NCBI GenBank assembly: GCA_027600665.1
Contig: JADGJL010000453.1
Location: 1-20,789, forward strand
DNA from: Irineochytrium annulatum
Lineage: Eukaryota; Chytridiomycota; Chytridiomycetes; Chytridiales; Chytridiaceae
Direction: 5' to 3'
DNA length: 20,789 nt
Below are positions 1 through 9,534 of the stretch, in pieces (positions within the stretch are counted from its first letter, which is position 1; every line of letters begins with the position of its first letter). Below the pieces are notes generated by a model. It had not been told where the DNA came from, ran no database searches, and worked only from the letters and a program-made list of their open reading frames with translations. A program made the translations under genes and the position numbers.

Positions 1-3000
1 CGGGTATTGGCATGTCGTGCACTCGGAGACGGCGGAATGGTTGAAGGAGGTGGCGGTATTGACTGGCGGGGAGCCGAAGTTGTCGGTGTCGGCGTCGGAC
101 GATTCGCCGTTGGGGACGAGGAGGGTGCCGTCATCGTTTGAGGTTGCGGCCGGGGAGACGACCGGGGATGGGGTTAATAGGGACTCGGTGTCGACATCGG
201 TGACGTCGTCAAGGGGGCCCAGCGACATGCCGCGGTCTGTGTCGATCCGGACGTTTTCGTCCTCGAAGAGCGGGGGGTCGGGCGGTTCGAAAGGGAGCTC
301 ATCGGGCGGTTCACGGATTCCCTTCTTGTCAGCATTCGCTTCGTCGACCACATCGGCCGTTGGCATCACGTCGGGTATGTTTGTTGAACTTGTACGTTTG
401 TATGATCTTGAGTACTCAGTGGAGTCATGAACAGACCAGGCCGCTGGAGGGAATGCGAAGGCTCGCGGCCGCGCTCTGAACGATGTGCAGGGGCATTGGC
501 CATCCGGATGGGGTCATGTGCTAGATGCCGTGCCAGAAGTCGACAAGTCGGAGACCGGCATGCATCCACTTTCTGCGAAATCAAAAGACCTAGGTCACAA
601 GCGAAGTCAGGATCTCATCAGAGCCTTCATGTCTCAGCCGTCCGCCCTGACATCAAAGAAGTCGACAGTGCCAATTCCAGCCGCGGAAGTCGTTGTCGAG
701 GACAAGCGCAAGGCCGACGCTCTTTCGGAACCAAATCGGCTGTTTGGCATGTTCCTCACGGGTGCATTTCTGCAAAACGCTGCCAGAAGCCCCGACACAT
801 CGTTAATAGAAGGAACGGAGATTGCGGCGTCATCGGACATCGAAGATACCGCATCTCACTCCACGAGGGGCGATCCTTCGGTGGATCCGAAGAAGCTAGC
901 CGTCATCATTGACCACCCGAACACGAGCTCGCCTGCTTCAAGCACCGGCGGGCGTACGCCGTCGCCGACAAAGTCGACAAGGTCCTTCCACGATGGCGCA
1001 CTGGCGGCAACTGAACGAAATGGCCGGCGGACCTCAGGTGCGAACGGCGACGAGGAACAACATCTTGCAAAGCGCACGTCATTCATCCTGGGCGGCGGAC
1101 TCAACCTCGGTCCATCGGGTTCGAGCACGCCGAATTCCGCGGTATCAGCTCCTACCCCAACGACGTCAGCGACGACGACTTCATCGACGGCAGCGACGGC
1201 TGGCGACCGGCCGCGGTTTTTCTGGCGGCGAAAGCCTCAGGAAATTGAGGGCGAGTCCTCCCTGGCGTTGCCGATCCCGATGACCGGACGGATTAGATCG
1301 GCCGATGAACGCGGGAATGCGGTTGCGGACGGTGGGGAGCCGGGCCACCCCGAACCCATTTTGGCCGCGAGGAGGGCGTCGGAGCCGCAAGTCATATCAA
1401 CGAGCAGTCTTCCAATGTCGGACGCTGATTTTGCGCGGCCGCCGCGTTTCCAGTCAACTCCCGCGGGGGAAACGAATGCGGATTTCGAGCTTGGCCCGAG
1501 TGGTGTGCACAACACGGTCCATGCTGCGGATACCGAGCCCCCACACCAGCAGCACCCTCATCACCTCGAGCTCGGCGGCAAGTCCATGTCGGCCATGGTG
1601 GTGGGCACGATCTCGGACGCCGCGTCGGCGATGACGGGTGTTGTGTCGGACGCGGCGTCGACACTGACGGGGGCTGCTTCGCATTTAAAGAAGCGTCTTC
1701 TACGGGAACCCGGCGCGGACATTGCCGAGGAGGCGGGCGGCGCCGAGGGGCCGTTGTCGGACGGTGACGGAGGGCTCGCGGGTGCGGATGAGGAGAAGCG
1801 GGAGAAGGATGGGGATAAACGGAAGAACCGCTTGATGATGTTCAAGCGATCCGGGAGGTCGGAGCGGGAGGATATTGACGGATCCCGGAAGGAGAGGAGG
1901 GTAAGAGGGGATGATATGGAGCCGGAGTCTTCGCAGTTTTCGCTGCATATGCCAGCGATGCCTTCGTTCAACTCGAGCTTGGTCGGGCTGCCCCACGACG
2001 GGCCGTTGCCAGGCCGACGGACACGGAAAACGAAAGCGAAGGCTTCGAGAGACCAGGTGGACGACGGGACAGAGGTCGCGGATGGGACAGAGGCTGGAGA
2101 AGGGAAGCGGAGAGACCGGACTTTGTTCAAGTCTCGGCGGCGGAGAAGGAGTATTGTAAGCTGTTGACTTTCTCTGTTTCTTCACTGACAAACACAGTCG
2201 GCGAGCCGTCCCGTACCTATACGGACTCGCCGGAAGCCGATAGCATTAAAGTCGTCTACGGAGGCCCTTGAAAGCAGCGGGAAAGTTAAAAGCGGAAAGA
2301 CTAGGAAGGGAAGAGGTTGGTATTTTACTTCGATGAAGGCTGTACACGACGACGTTCTTATCGCAACTTTTAGACACGGATGCGGCAAGCAGCCAATCGA
2401 ATCCATCGCCTACAATGACCGATTACGCAGTGACCTCCGATCAGGCTCTACGAAGCACGGACGCAGACAGTGTCGGCGAGTCGCTGCACAACACTGCCGT
2501 CCTCGTCGTCGACGCGTCCACTCAGTTTCCCGACGCGTCCGCGCAGCAACACAAAATGGAGGCGTTGGTGGTTAAGGTTGGCAACCGTCTCGCACGCCGC
2601 TTGGATCGCATGCGGCCGCTTTTGGCATCGAAAGCCGAAAATACTTTGGTGGGCATGAAAACCTTCTTTAAATAGGATGTTTAATTAAAAACATCCTTTA
2701 GGCGGTCATAGCCGAGTATGAAGAGCTTGCTGCTCGTCACAGCATTCCCATCGCCGACCTGATGGCGGAGCCGTCCCCGCTGCGCCTTATCGAAATGCAA
2801 CTTCTCCCAGCGCCCACGTCTGATATCAATCCAGCACATGCCAAGCGCCCGGAGTCCGACCCAGGCTCGCTTTTGACCCCGGACCTCGTTGAACAGGATC
2901 GTCAGCTCGAGGCCATTCAGTCCTCAACCGCCGCCGTGCTGCGCCGGCTGGAATCTCTTCGAAGCCAGCTCGACGGCGAGGAGAGGACGGTGCAGGCTAT

Positions 3001-3609
3001 GGTCCGTCAGCTGGATCAGCTCGCGGTGGATGTGAACCAGACGTGGAGCATCGCGCTTAAAAGCGTAGAGGACCGGGTCGACTTCCTCGAGCACGGCGTT
3101 AGGAGCGAGGCCATGATGGCGGTCGTGATGGACGCGGCTTACCAGGGCCTGGCCGTGCTGATTTTTGGTGGGTTATAATTGTGGTGCGCTTTGGCGCCGG
3201 CTTGGAGGAAGTACATTTAACCAAGTACTTCATCTTCCCATTCGTCATAGTGCTCGTGAATGGCTATGTCGTCCTGTATCGGTTTGGGAACATGATCTCC
3301 GGGCTTTACGGATCCGTGAAGGTTGGCCTTCGCAGGATTGGTGCAGGAACGCCAGAGGCAGCTTTCTCGACATCTGTCCGGCCTACTGGGAATGCACCAT
3401 CGTCCTCACCAGGAGTAGTATCTCCTGTGGGTGTTGCTGGCGGTCAACCTGCGGGAGTGTCGTCATTGTCACTAGCCGATGTACTATCTTCCGCAAGTGA
3501 AGGTACATTTAATGAAGGAAAGAGTCAAGGGCTGGTGGAACCACGTGGGCCCAACTTACGGGTCGATGCCGATCTCACGAAGAATGGCCTGACTGGGTCA
3601 GATGTTTAG
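1..3609 (+). CDS. Large Ser-rich membrane-anchored protein (5' end outside window)
   Basis: The frame is open from the left edge. My model joins 2-374, 435-2155, 2198-2315, 2374-2648, 2702-3167 and 3212-3609; phases agree and give about 1116 residues up to TAG. Introns are 42-60 nt. The last junction (3168/3211) is the weakest; it was chosen because only that frame gives the hydrophobic stretch YFIFPFVIVLVNGYVVLY. Order of regions: a short folded-looking piece (WHVVHSETAEWLKEV), a long Ser/Thr/Pro-rich and charged disordered region, 11-residue amphipathic repeats at 1604-1702, a basic cluster (FKSRRRRRSI), a coiled coil (near 2890-3060) and one or two membrane segments (3120-3300), then a polar tail. 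This looks like a C-terminally anchored membrane protein with a cytosolic body. I do not recognise the family; a lipid-transfer or contact-site protein is one possibility. The stretch from 2415 could be misread as a separate gene, but a 58-nt intron at 2316-2373 joins it in phase. Confidence 0.7.
1604..1702 (+). repeat. Three tandem 11-residue amphipathic repeats
   Basis: The protein reads GTISDAASAMT, then GVVSDAASTLT, then GAASHLKKRLL. These are three consecutive 33-nt units with G, S and small/hydrophobic residues at fixed positions. Eleven-residue periodicity is typical of lipid-surface-binding amphipathic helices (perilipins, synucleins, apolipoproteins). The third unit is diverged. A membrane or lipid-droplet binding role is inference. 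Confidence 0.6.
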
Positions 3610-4520
3610 GCGACGGAGTTGGTGGCGGTGGACAGACCGACACCTAATGGGCTTGATACATTGTGCTTGAGGTTTTTTGAAAGCCTCGTGGTTCCATTCA
3701 CGGTGCATGGGATGACTGTGCATTGTCACATACAATTAGATATTGTTGAAGAAAACGGTTCCTTTTCAATCGTCAGTTAATTAAGCGCTCCGCGGCTATT
3801 CCACTATTCTGTTTCGTTGCATGCTCATTTGTGAAAGGTAATCAAGTTCAGTGCAGATTCCACTCGCACTCGAGGAATTTGATAAGTGCTTAGAACACCT
3901 TGCAGCTCGGATCTAGCAATTGCTCCAACGATAACGTGAAAAAGCTTGTGATGGTGATGGAGGTTATCAGCCTAATTGAGCGTAACCATGCTCTCGATTG
4001 CTTTTAAACGAGCGAATGTACTTACAGGCTGGTTCCTTTGCGACGCGGACAACTGCGTCGCTTGAAGGTCGATGGAAGTTCTTTCGTCCGTTCGACCCTT
4101 ACTCAAGCAGTAAAAGACTGGGAGGAGATCCAGCGGGCGGCCTAAGATGGAAGAGATGGAGATGCAGGCCGGCGCGTTCAAGCTGTGCTGTATTGGCAAG
4201 GAGGGAAAGTGAAATGTCCTCAAGTCCTGACAATAAAGCACCTTCGAGAGCAGATAATTTGTAGTTATGTCGGAAATCGAGACATAATTACCGAAGACCT
4301 TGGGTGGGAGCAGGAGGACCTATGCGAAAGTGTACAAGCGCGGATACATGCGCAAAGGCTACGTTATATCCCTGAAATAGCAAGTTTTTCCAATGTGTGA
4401 GAGCCCAACGTGTATTCTTTTTAACAAGCCAAGAAATAAACAACTGAGTCTTGCTTCATTGCACTGAAATATCGAGGCAGTATATGTAGAAAGGAAAATG
4501 TGGACAAACACAACTGTAAA
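3610..4520. other. Intergenic region with degenerate coding-like stretches
   Basis: This lies between two convergent genes. No complete gene could be built. Several stretches on the plus strand look protein-like but are interrupted. At 3854-3913 there is QIPLALEEFDKCLEHLAARI, followed by TAG. At 4029-4145 there is a frame containing LRRGQLRRLKVDGSSFVRST that ends in TAA. The same frame continues at 4146-4400 with motifs such as IITEDLGWEQEDL and ARIHAQRLRYIPE, then TGA. A possible 3' splice site (TTACAG) precedes 4028. This could be a decayed gene or a divergent gene whose exons I could not join. The stretch 3610-3850 shows nothing I can name. Confidence 0.35.
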
Positions 4521-6575
4521 TCAAAATTTCTGTAGAAACTTGCACCGTTCTTCTGTCGAATCCGTATGGGCAAACCTATGCCGCCACCTCCTGTCGGAAA
4601 CCTTTAGCGACAACTCGATTACAACCACACCAACCTTCTTCTTTTTATGCTTTTTATGCTGTCCGGTCTTGACATGTGTGTTCAATAGCTGATTGATGCG
4701 TTTCTTGATTGAGTTCCGGTCCGGGACTTCCGTGCTATCTTCGTCATTGTCGTCCTCGTCTACCGTCGAGATCTTAAAATGATATCGCCGACAAACGACG
4801 TCACCAACCTTCACTTAAAGTAACTTCGAACTCGGCTGGTCTTAGCTTGACGCGAGTGTTGTATGTTGGCAGCACGTGCGTGGTCCTCTGGAGGATGCCG
4901 ACAGTTTCTGGTGGTTGTTGGGTCGGAGTCGACTGGATAGGCTAAACGACGACGATTATTAGCGAGTGCAGAGTCGTGTATTCGGTCTTACCTCTGAAAG
5001 CTCCTTGCCTTGTAGGTTCTTCCCGATCATGTCCAGCTTCGCTACGCAAGTTTCAAGGATTTGCTTGACCGTGTCGTCGCCCATCTGCATCTTGGCCGAC
5101 TCCTCCGGCTGCATGCCACAATGTTAAAGGCAGTAAGACGTACGTGCACGTTGTTAGTTGGTCTTACCAGCTGGATCAAATCGAGCTTGTCGCATAGATG
5201 CTTAATCCCCGCCTGCGTATCCGCCATTAGCTTCGCGACGCGGTCGTATTTGTGCTTCGACTCTTGGACTCTCACTCCCGCCTCGCCCAGGTGCTGCTGG
5301 AACCCATCGATCATCCTCTCCGAATGTAAAGTCCTCGACTCGCCCGAGTATTTGAGCTCCTCGAAGTTCGCCAAAACCTCAATTCTCCTCTTCGTCAATT
5401 CCTCCAGGCGGGCCTCGTGCTGCTCTTGAAGCTTGACGAGGTGGTTGTGCGTGTCACCCTGGGACTGGAACTTCGCGATGACTTCGTTGATGTCCGAGAA
5501 CCCTGTCGCCTCCTTGATGAGCCGCATGGTCTCCTCATATTCTGCCATCTTCTTGTCCTTCGACTCGTCGTAGTTCATAGCCGCGTTTGATCCGACATCG
5601 GCATTATGGTCACCAAGCCTCGAGGACTACATTGCACTTTCGTAAGGTTCACTCGAACAAACTCAACGCTAACCTTGGCATCCATCATCTTATCGTGTAC
5701 TTCCACTTTCTGTTTGACCATCGCTCTCCGGGCATGTAGATCCTTCTCCCTGAACTTCCTGTCCTCGTTAAGCTGTTGTTCAAACTTAGCAAGCTCGGCC
5801 TTGGGGATTGCGATTTAGTTATGTTTGCACCAAAGGATTCTACCTTTGCGAGTTCTTTGGCAAGGTTTGCATCTCGTGACATCGTCTCCAGATCTAAGAG
5901 GTCCTGCTTCTTCGCCTTCAATGTCTTCTCAAAGGTGGCCAACTGGCCGTCGAACGATAGACGTTCCTCTTGGAGCCGTTCCACGATATGTTCGTACGTC
6001 TTCCTGATCGAGTGGGCCTCGTTGAACTTGATCATGCCCTTGTCGAGCCGATTCTGGAGCGTTCGCACCTCCTGTAACCAAGCTTCAATCTCACGACACG
6101 CGCGCGACATCACGCACCTTGGCCTGCGAGGAGTTTTGCACGTTCGACTTGACCGCCTCCGCCTCCCGCTTCAAGCCCTCCAGAAGGTCTCGCTTCTTCC
6201 TAAGCCTGGCGTCTTTCCTCTTGGCCTCCGCCTGCAGGTCGTCGTGCTTCCTGTGAATCTCGCAGATTCTGTGGTCCAGCCGCTCCAGCTCCGTCAAGGC
6301 CAGCCGGTTCTGCGCGTCGGTCTCGTTTTTCTTTAGCCTCCCAACGGCCTCACTCAGGTCCTTGTTCTGAGACCTCAATCGGCTAATGTCCTCCTTGTTT
6401 GTGCGAATCGCCCACTGGCTGGTCTCATAGTAGGCCTTTCGGTCGCCCTCTGCGATATTGCGTCAGTCCACCGCGTTCCAACGCGACAGGAACACAATCT
6501 CATACCAAGGAGGTCAAACCGAAGCTTGAGGTCGCGTAGCTCGTCGTCCATCTGGTGTCGGCCGGCCTTCGACAT
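4521..6575 (-). CDS. ODAD3: Outer dynein arm docking complex subunit ODAD3 (CCDC151-like)
   Basis: This coiled-coil protein belongs to the complex that fixes outer dynein arms to axonemal doublet microtubules. Exons in transcription order: 6575-6506, 6449-6118, 6071-5844, 5799-5674, 5626-5168, 5108-4992, 4941-4825, 4772-4521. Introns are 44-59 nt and all phases agree, giving about 566 residues, near the usual length of this family. Diagnostic motifs: LLEGDRKAYYE across the first junction, EVRTLQNRLD with NEAHSIRKTYE, IKEATGFSDINEVIAKF, FEELKYSGE and GIKHLCDKL. The C-terminus has the family's acidic stretch (DEDDNDED) followed by a Lys-rich tail. The heptad coiled coil is nearly continuous. 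The start at 6575 (MSKAGRHQMDDEL) is the first ATG in the open frame; MDDEL at 6551 or an unseen upstream exon are alternatives. The last intron (4773-4824) and the extent of the tail past KKHKKKK are less certain. CCDC114/ODAD1 is the main alternative but fits the motifs less well. Confidence 0.88.
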
Positions 6576-6779
6576 GGCGTGTTCGGCAGAGGCGAGGTGC
6601 AGATAATGGGCCACGACGCGTCGTAAATTTCGCGCCTTGGCGATCTTGCCCTTCAAGATCTTGGCGATCTTCTTCACTCAGGAGGGATGCGCCATCCTGT
6701 AGATTACCAGTGTGTCGCACGAAAGTACTGATTTACAATCCCTCCTCCCATAAACGTCAGAGGACTGGTAAGGTGACGC

Positions 6780-6785
6780 TTTATT
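6780..6785 (-). terminator. Polyadenylation signal for the MDM1-like gene
   Basis: AATAAA on the minus strand, about 100 nt past the stop codon at 6885. The rest of the gap 6576-6884 is AT-rich and must also hold the ODAD3 promoter; I see no further gene in it. Confidence 0.5.
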
Positions 6786-6884
6786 AAAACCCATGCAAAC
6801 AACAGTAGAGACAGAAAACATAATAAATACTGCAGCAAAGAAAACAGAAACTGAGCAGGCTCATAACAACTTCTCAATACAAAG

Positions 6885-8617
6885 TTAATACGCTGGAACT
6901 CTCGCCGGCTGACCATTTTTCGCCCTCCTCAACATGTCCTCCGCCAGCCGATACGTCACAGGCGCCTCTGCCTTGTACGTAACAATTCGCTGACCTCGCT
7001 GCCCGCCAGGCTGGCCGGAAAACCTCTCGCGTCCCCTGTCGTCGTACGCACCCCTCGGCACTTGCGCACTCCTCTCCACATTCTGTGTCCGCCGAGGATC
7101 CCGATCCTCCGTGTACCCTCGAGGTCCGACATCACGGTCCACTGGGAGCCCGCGATCGGAAGCCTGCGGCCCATAAGCGTATCCCCCACTAGCCCCCGCG
7201 TTTCCAACCGCATTTTCCACCCAGCCGCCGCGCGAAGGGTCAACCCGCCCGTCACGGGTGTAGCCCTGCGGCGCGTAAATACCCGCCCCGACAGTCCCTT
7301 GTCTCTGCGCTGGCGCATGCCCGTCCTCAACCCATCCGCTCGGCGAACCCGTCCGCACCGCCACAGCGCCATAGCTCGGAGAGCTAGACCGCACCGCCGC
7401 CGGGCCATAGCTCGGCGATCCCGGTTGCACCGCCGCGTAACCATAACCCACTGTCCTCGGGCTAACGTGTCCGTTCCTTCCTCCATATGCGTCTCTGTCG
7501 TCAGCGTACCCCCGTTCGGCGTCAATCTGCGCCTCCGCCTCGTACGCGGACGGATACGCGCCGTGCGTGCCGTAGCGCCCAGGCTCCATCCGCACGCGTG
7601 AATCCCCGTAACCCTCGTGCTCCCTCTCCGCAATCTGCGGGCCCGACAGGCCCGCTTGCGCGACCGCGCTCACATTGCGCTGCCCCGTCGTCTTCGGCTC
7701 AAAGCGAACTGAGCCTTGCTGCTGAGAGCGGTTCGGCCCCGCGCGCGGCCTGTTCTCCCGGGCCTCATCGCGAGCGCGTGCAAGCTGATAACGGCCCTCC
7801 TGCTGCCGATCCACCTCGGCGTCGTTCATCGCAGCAGAGTAGGGACGGCCGGGCGTGAGATCGGTTACGGTGACGGGGCGACCGGGCTTGGCGAGGAGCA
7901 GCGAGCGGTTCCAGTCCAAGAATTCCCTCTGGTATTCCGTCTGGTAGTTGCGGTGGGCGCCAGTCTTCGCAGCGGATTGCTTTGCATCCACAAGGGCGCG
8001 GAAGGCGCCATCGGCTGCGCTTCGCGCGCCAGCCGCGATTTCATCGTTCACGGCTGCGGTACGGGCGATCCGGCGAATAGTGCTTGGGTACGCCTGACCC
8101 GAAAAACGTTAAGCTTACGCGAAGTAGAAGAGAATCACACACCTCCTGCATGGGAACCTTAGCGTTGAATGACTTCATGTAGAGGTCGTCCGTGGCGGGC
8201 GTCACATTGCCGTGACCGTAGGAGATCATGTTGGAGGTTTTAAAGGACGGCGGTGGTTGACGGTAGGCCGCAGGCGCCGGATTCCGCAGAGAAGGGCGCA
8301 GGCCGTTGCTCTAATTGTTAAGACTCGAAATTACGTCCTACTCCTTTCGAACCTGCTCCGGGCGCCCTCGATAATTATCGGCACGCGAGTACATATCCTC
8401 CTCGTCGTCCAGATATCGCTCCATCTCGACCCTCTCAGGCCCCGCTCTTGTCGGCAGCGCGCGGGTGGCAGCAGCGCCATCGGAAGGCCCCTCCCAAGCC
8501 CCGGCCTTAGGCCTGGCGAGCCCAGGCCGTCCAGTAATCTTCCAGGTGAACTGTTGCTATTGAGCAGCTTAGATCGCAGGTCGATCGATCGCAGGGACGT
8601 ACCTGGTACTCGCTCAT
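6885..8617 (-). CDS. MDM1-like microtubule-binding protein
   Basis: Exons: 8617-8603 (only MSEYQ), 8556-8353, 8310-8143 and 8093-6885. All introns are phase 0 (46, 42 and 49 nt), giving 531 residues. Joining exons 1 and 2 creates SEYQQQFTWK at residues 2-11. A second, similar motif, TEYQREFLDW, lies at about residues 181-190. Animal MDM1, a centriole microtubule-binding protein, carries repeats of the form SEYQRxFxWK, and SAXO/MAP6-type Mn modules are related in style, so a microtubule role is a reasonable inference. After the second motif the protein becomes low-complexity, rich in Gly, Tyr, Arg, Pro and Gln, with a triple 12-residue repeat. The middle (GHGNVTPATDDLYMKSF, then AYPSTIRRIARTAA) looks conserved but I cannot name it. 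Most of the length is unlike known MDM1, so only the motifs support the name. It sits directly upstream of ODAD3 on the same strand. Confidence 0.7.
7335..7442 (-). repeat. Three tandem 12-residue repeats, xxAAVxxxSPSY type
   Basis: Within the low-complexity tail of the MDM1-like protein the units read GYAAVQPGSPSY, GPAAVRSSSPSY and GAVAVRTGSPSG, a 36-nt period. Each has a Ser-Pro pair that could be a proline-directed phosphorylation site (inference). Confidence 0.75.
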
Positions 8618-8689
8618 CACGTCCCTGTTTATCGCTTCCAGAATTGAACGGATTTTTGACGACGGCTGACTTGAGGCCTCAATCAAAAC

Positions 8690-9280
8690 GTGGCGCTTGC
8701 GCTACCCGGTGACGCTTGCCCTTACGCCGCAGGAATCGTTCAACGTAGGTTGCACGTTCAAATTTGGGAAAGTTTCCTTGGACATGGCATTGATTTGAAG
8801 GTCAACAGGTCACTTTGCTATGCGCCTACAACAAGCAGCGCAAGGAGCTTCTGGTCCACGTCATTGACTTCCTCTTTCTGCTTGTGTCATTGGCTTTGAA
8901 TGACCTGGATCGCCTTCTTCACCTGGCACGCAATCTCGTTGAAGCTCATCCGGGAACTCTCCCAATGTATTCTTGGTGAACGATAGCATTAACGGCTAAA
9001 CCTGCAGGATTCACTGTTTTGCCAAGCCATTGGAGCTGGCGCGTTGGTGATACTCATAAGCGTCATGACAGTACAAGTGCCTGCCCATTGCCCTTGACCG
9101 CTCGCTCGTCGTCGTCGCAAGGGTCAAAGGCACTCGACTGTGGCTTATGTTGATTGGCCTACAACGCTGATGCACCAGAAGAGGACACCTTCGCGAACGC
9201 GGTTACCGCTGCGATCCGATCGAATAATGATTACGGTTACGAATGAGGTGCTGGTGGCGGTCGAGTCGGTGATAGGGTGA
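8690..9280 (+). pseudogene. Decayed tandem copy of the adjacent seven-helix receptor
   Basis: Three blocks match the intact receptor at 9535-10629 in order. Block 1, 8702-8744 (LPGDACPYAAGIV), matches LPVELSIYGVGLL of receptor exon 1 and is followed by a donor, GTAGGT, at the same place. It is 2 nt shorter than its counterpart. Block 2, 8809-8979, begins after AACAG at the equivalent 3' splice site. It contains LLCAYNKQRKELLVHVIDFL against LLCSYIKNRKNLLVQVIDYL, then ends in TGA in the region before helix 3. Block 3, 9137-9280, starts with VAYV (helix 6) and ends with IMITVTNEVLVAVESVIG against IMIMFTNSKVLVAVESVVG, then TGA. About 360 nt between blocks 2 and 3 is missing relative to the intact gene, and the part between VAYV and IMI is out of register. 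Deletions and stops rule out a full seven-helix protein. Confidence 0.88.
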
Positions 9281-9534
9281 GACCGGCATCGTAGAGGAAG
9301 GTTGCCGAGGAGCAATCGCGGCCGAAGGACGTTGGAAAAAAACTGCGTGTGCACCCGAAAGCCTCCACTTAAGACTAATGGCACGGCTAAAGGAGCAATG
9401 TCTTGGACGTTATGGCCCTAATGGCTTGGTTGCAGACCAAGAAATGTTTATTTTATATTTGCATCGTAAAGGTAGTAAAATCCTCTCTGTTTATCGCGCG
9501 TTGTTCAGGCAAGTTTGACGGCGAGCAGGAATTG
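9281..9534. other. Intergenic, presumed receptor promoter
   Basis: No gene is seen here. The receptor frame stays open upstream to an ATG at 9412, but the 41 residues this would add are not supported by the pseudogene copy, so I treat it as 5' leader. Confidence 0.4.

Noticed and set aside
427..912. Open frame of 161 codons on the plus strand
   Set aside because: It overlaps the Ser-rich exon in another frame and its Arg/Cys/His-rich composition is typical of a shadow.
2415..3178. Coiled-coil frame as a separate gene starting MTDYAVTSD
   Set aside because: A 58-nt intron at 2316-2373 joins it in phase to the upstream frame, and the total length is consistent as one gene.
6956..7633. Minus-strand open frame of 225 codons, Arg/Trp/Met-rich
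   Set aside because: It is a shifted-frame shadow of the GC-rich low-complexity tail of the MDM1-like gene.
8212..8712. Open frame of 166 codons on the plus strand
   Set aside because: It lies antisense to exons 1-3 of the MDM1-like gene, whose splice phases and motifs are coherent; the plus-strand protein has no recognisable features.
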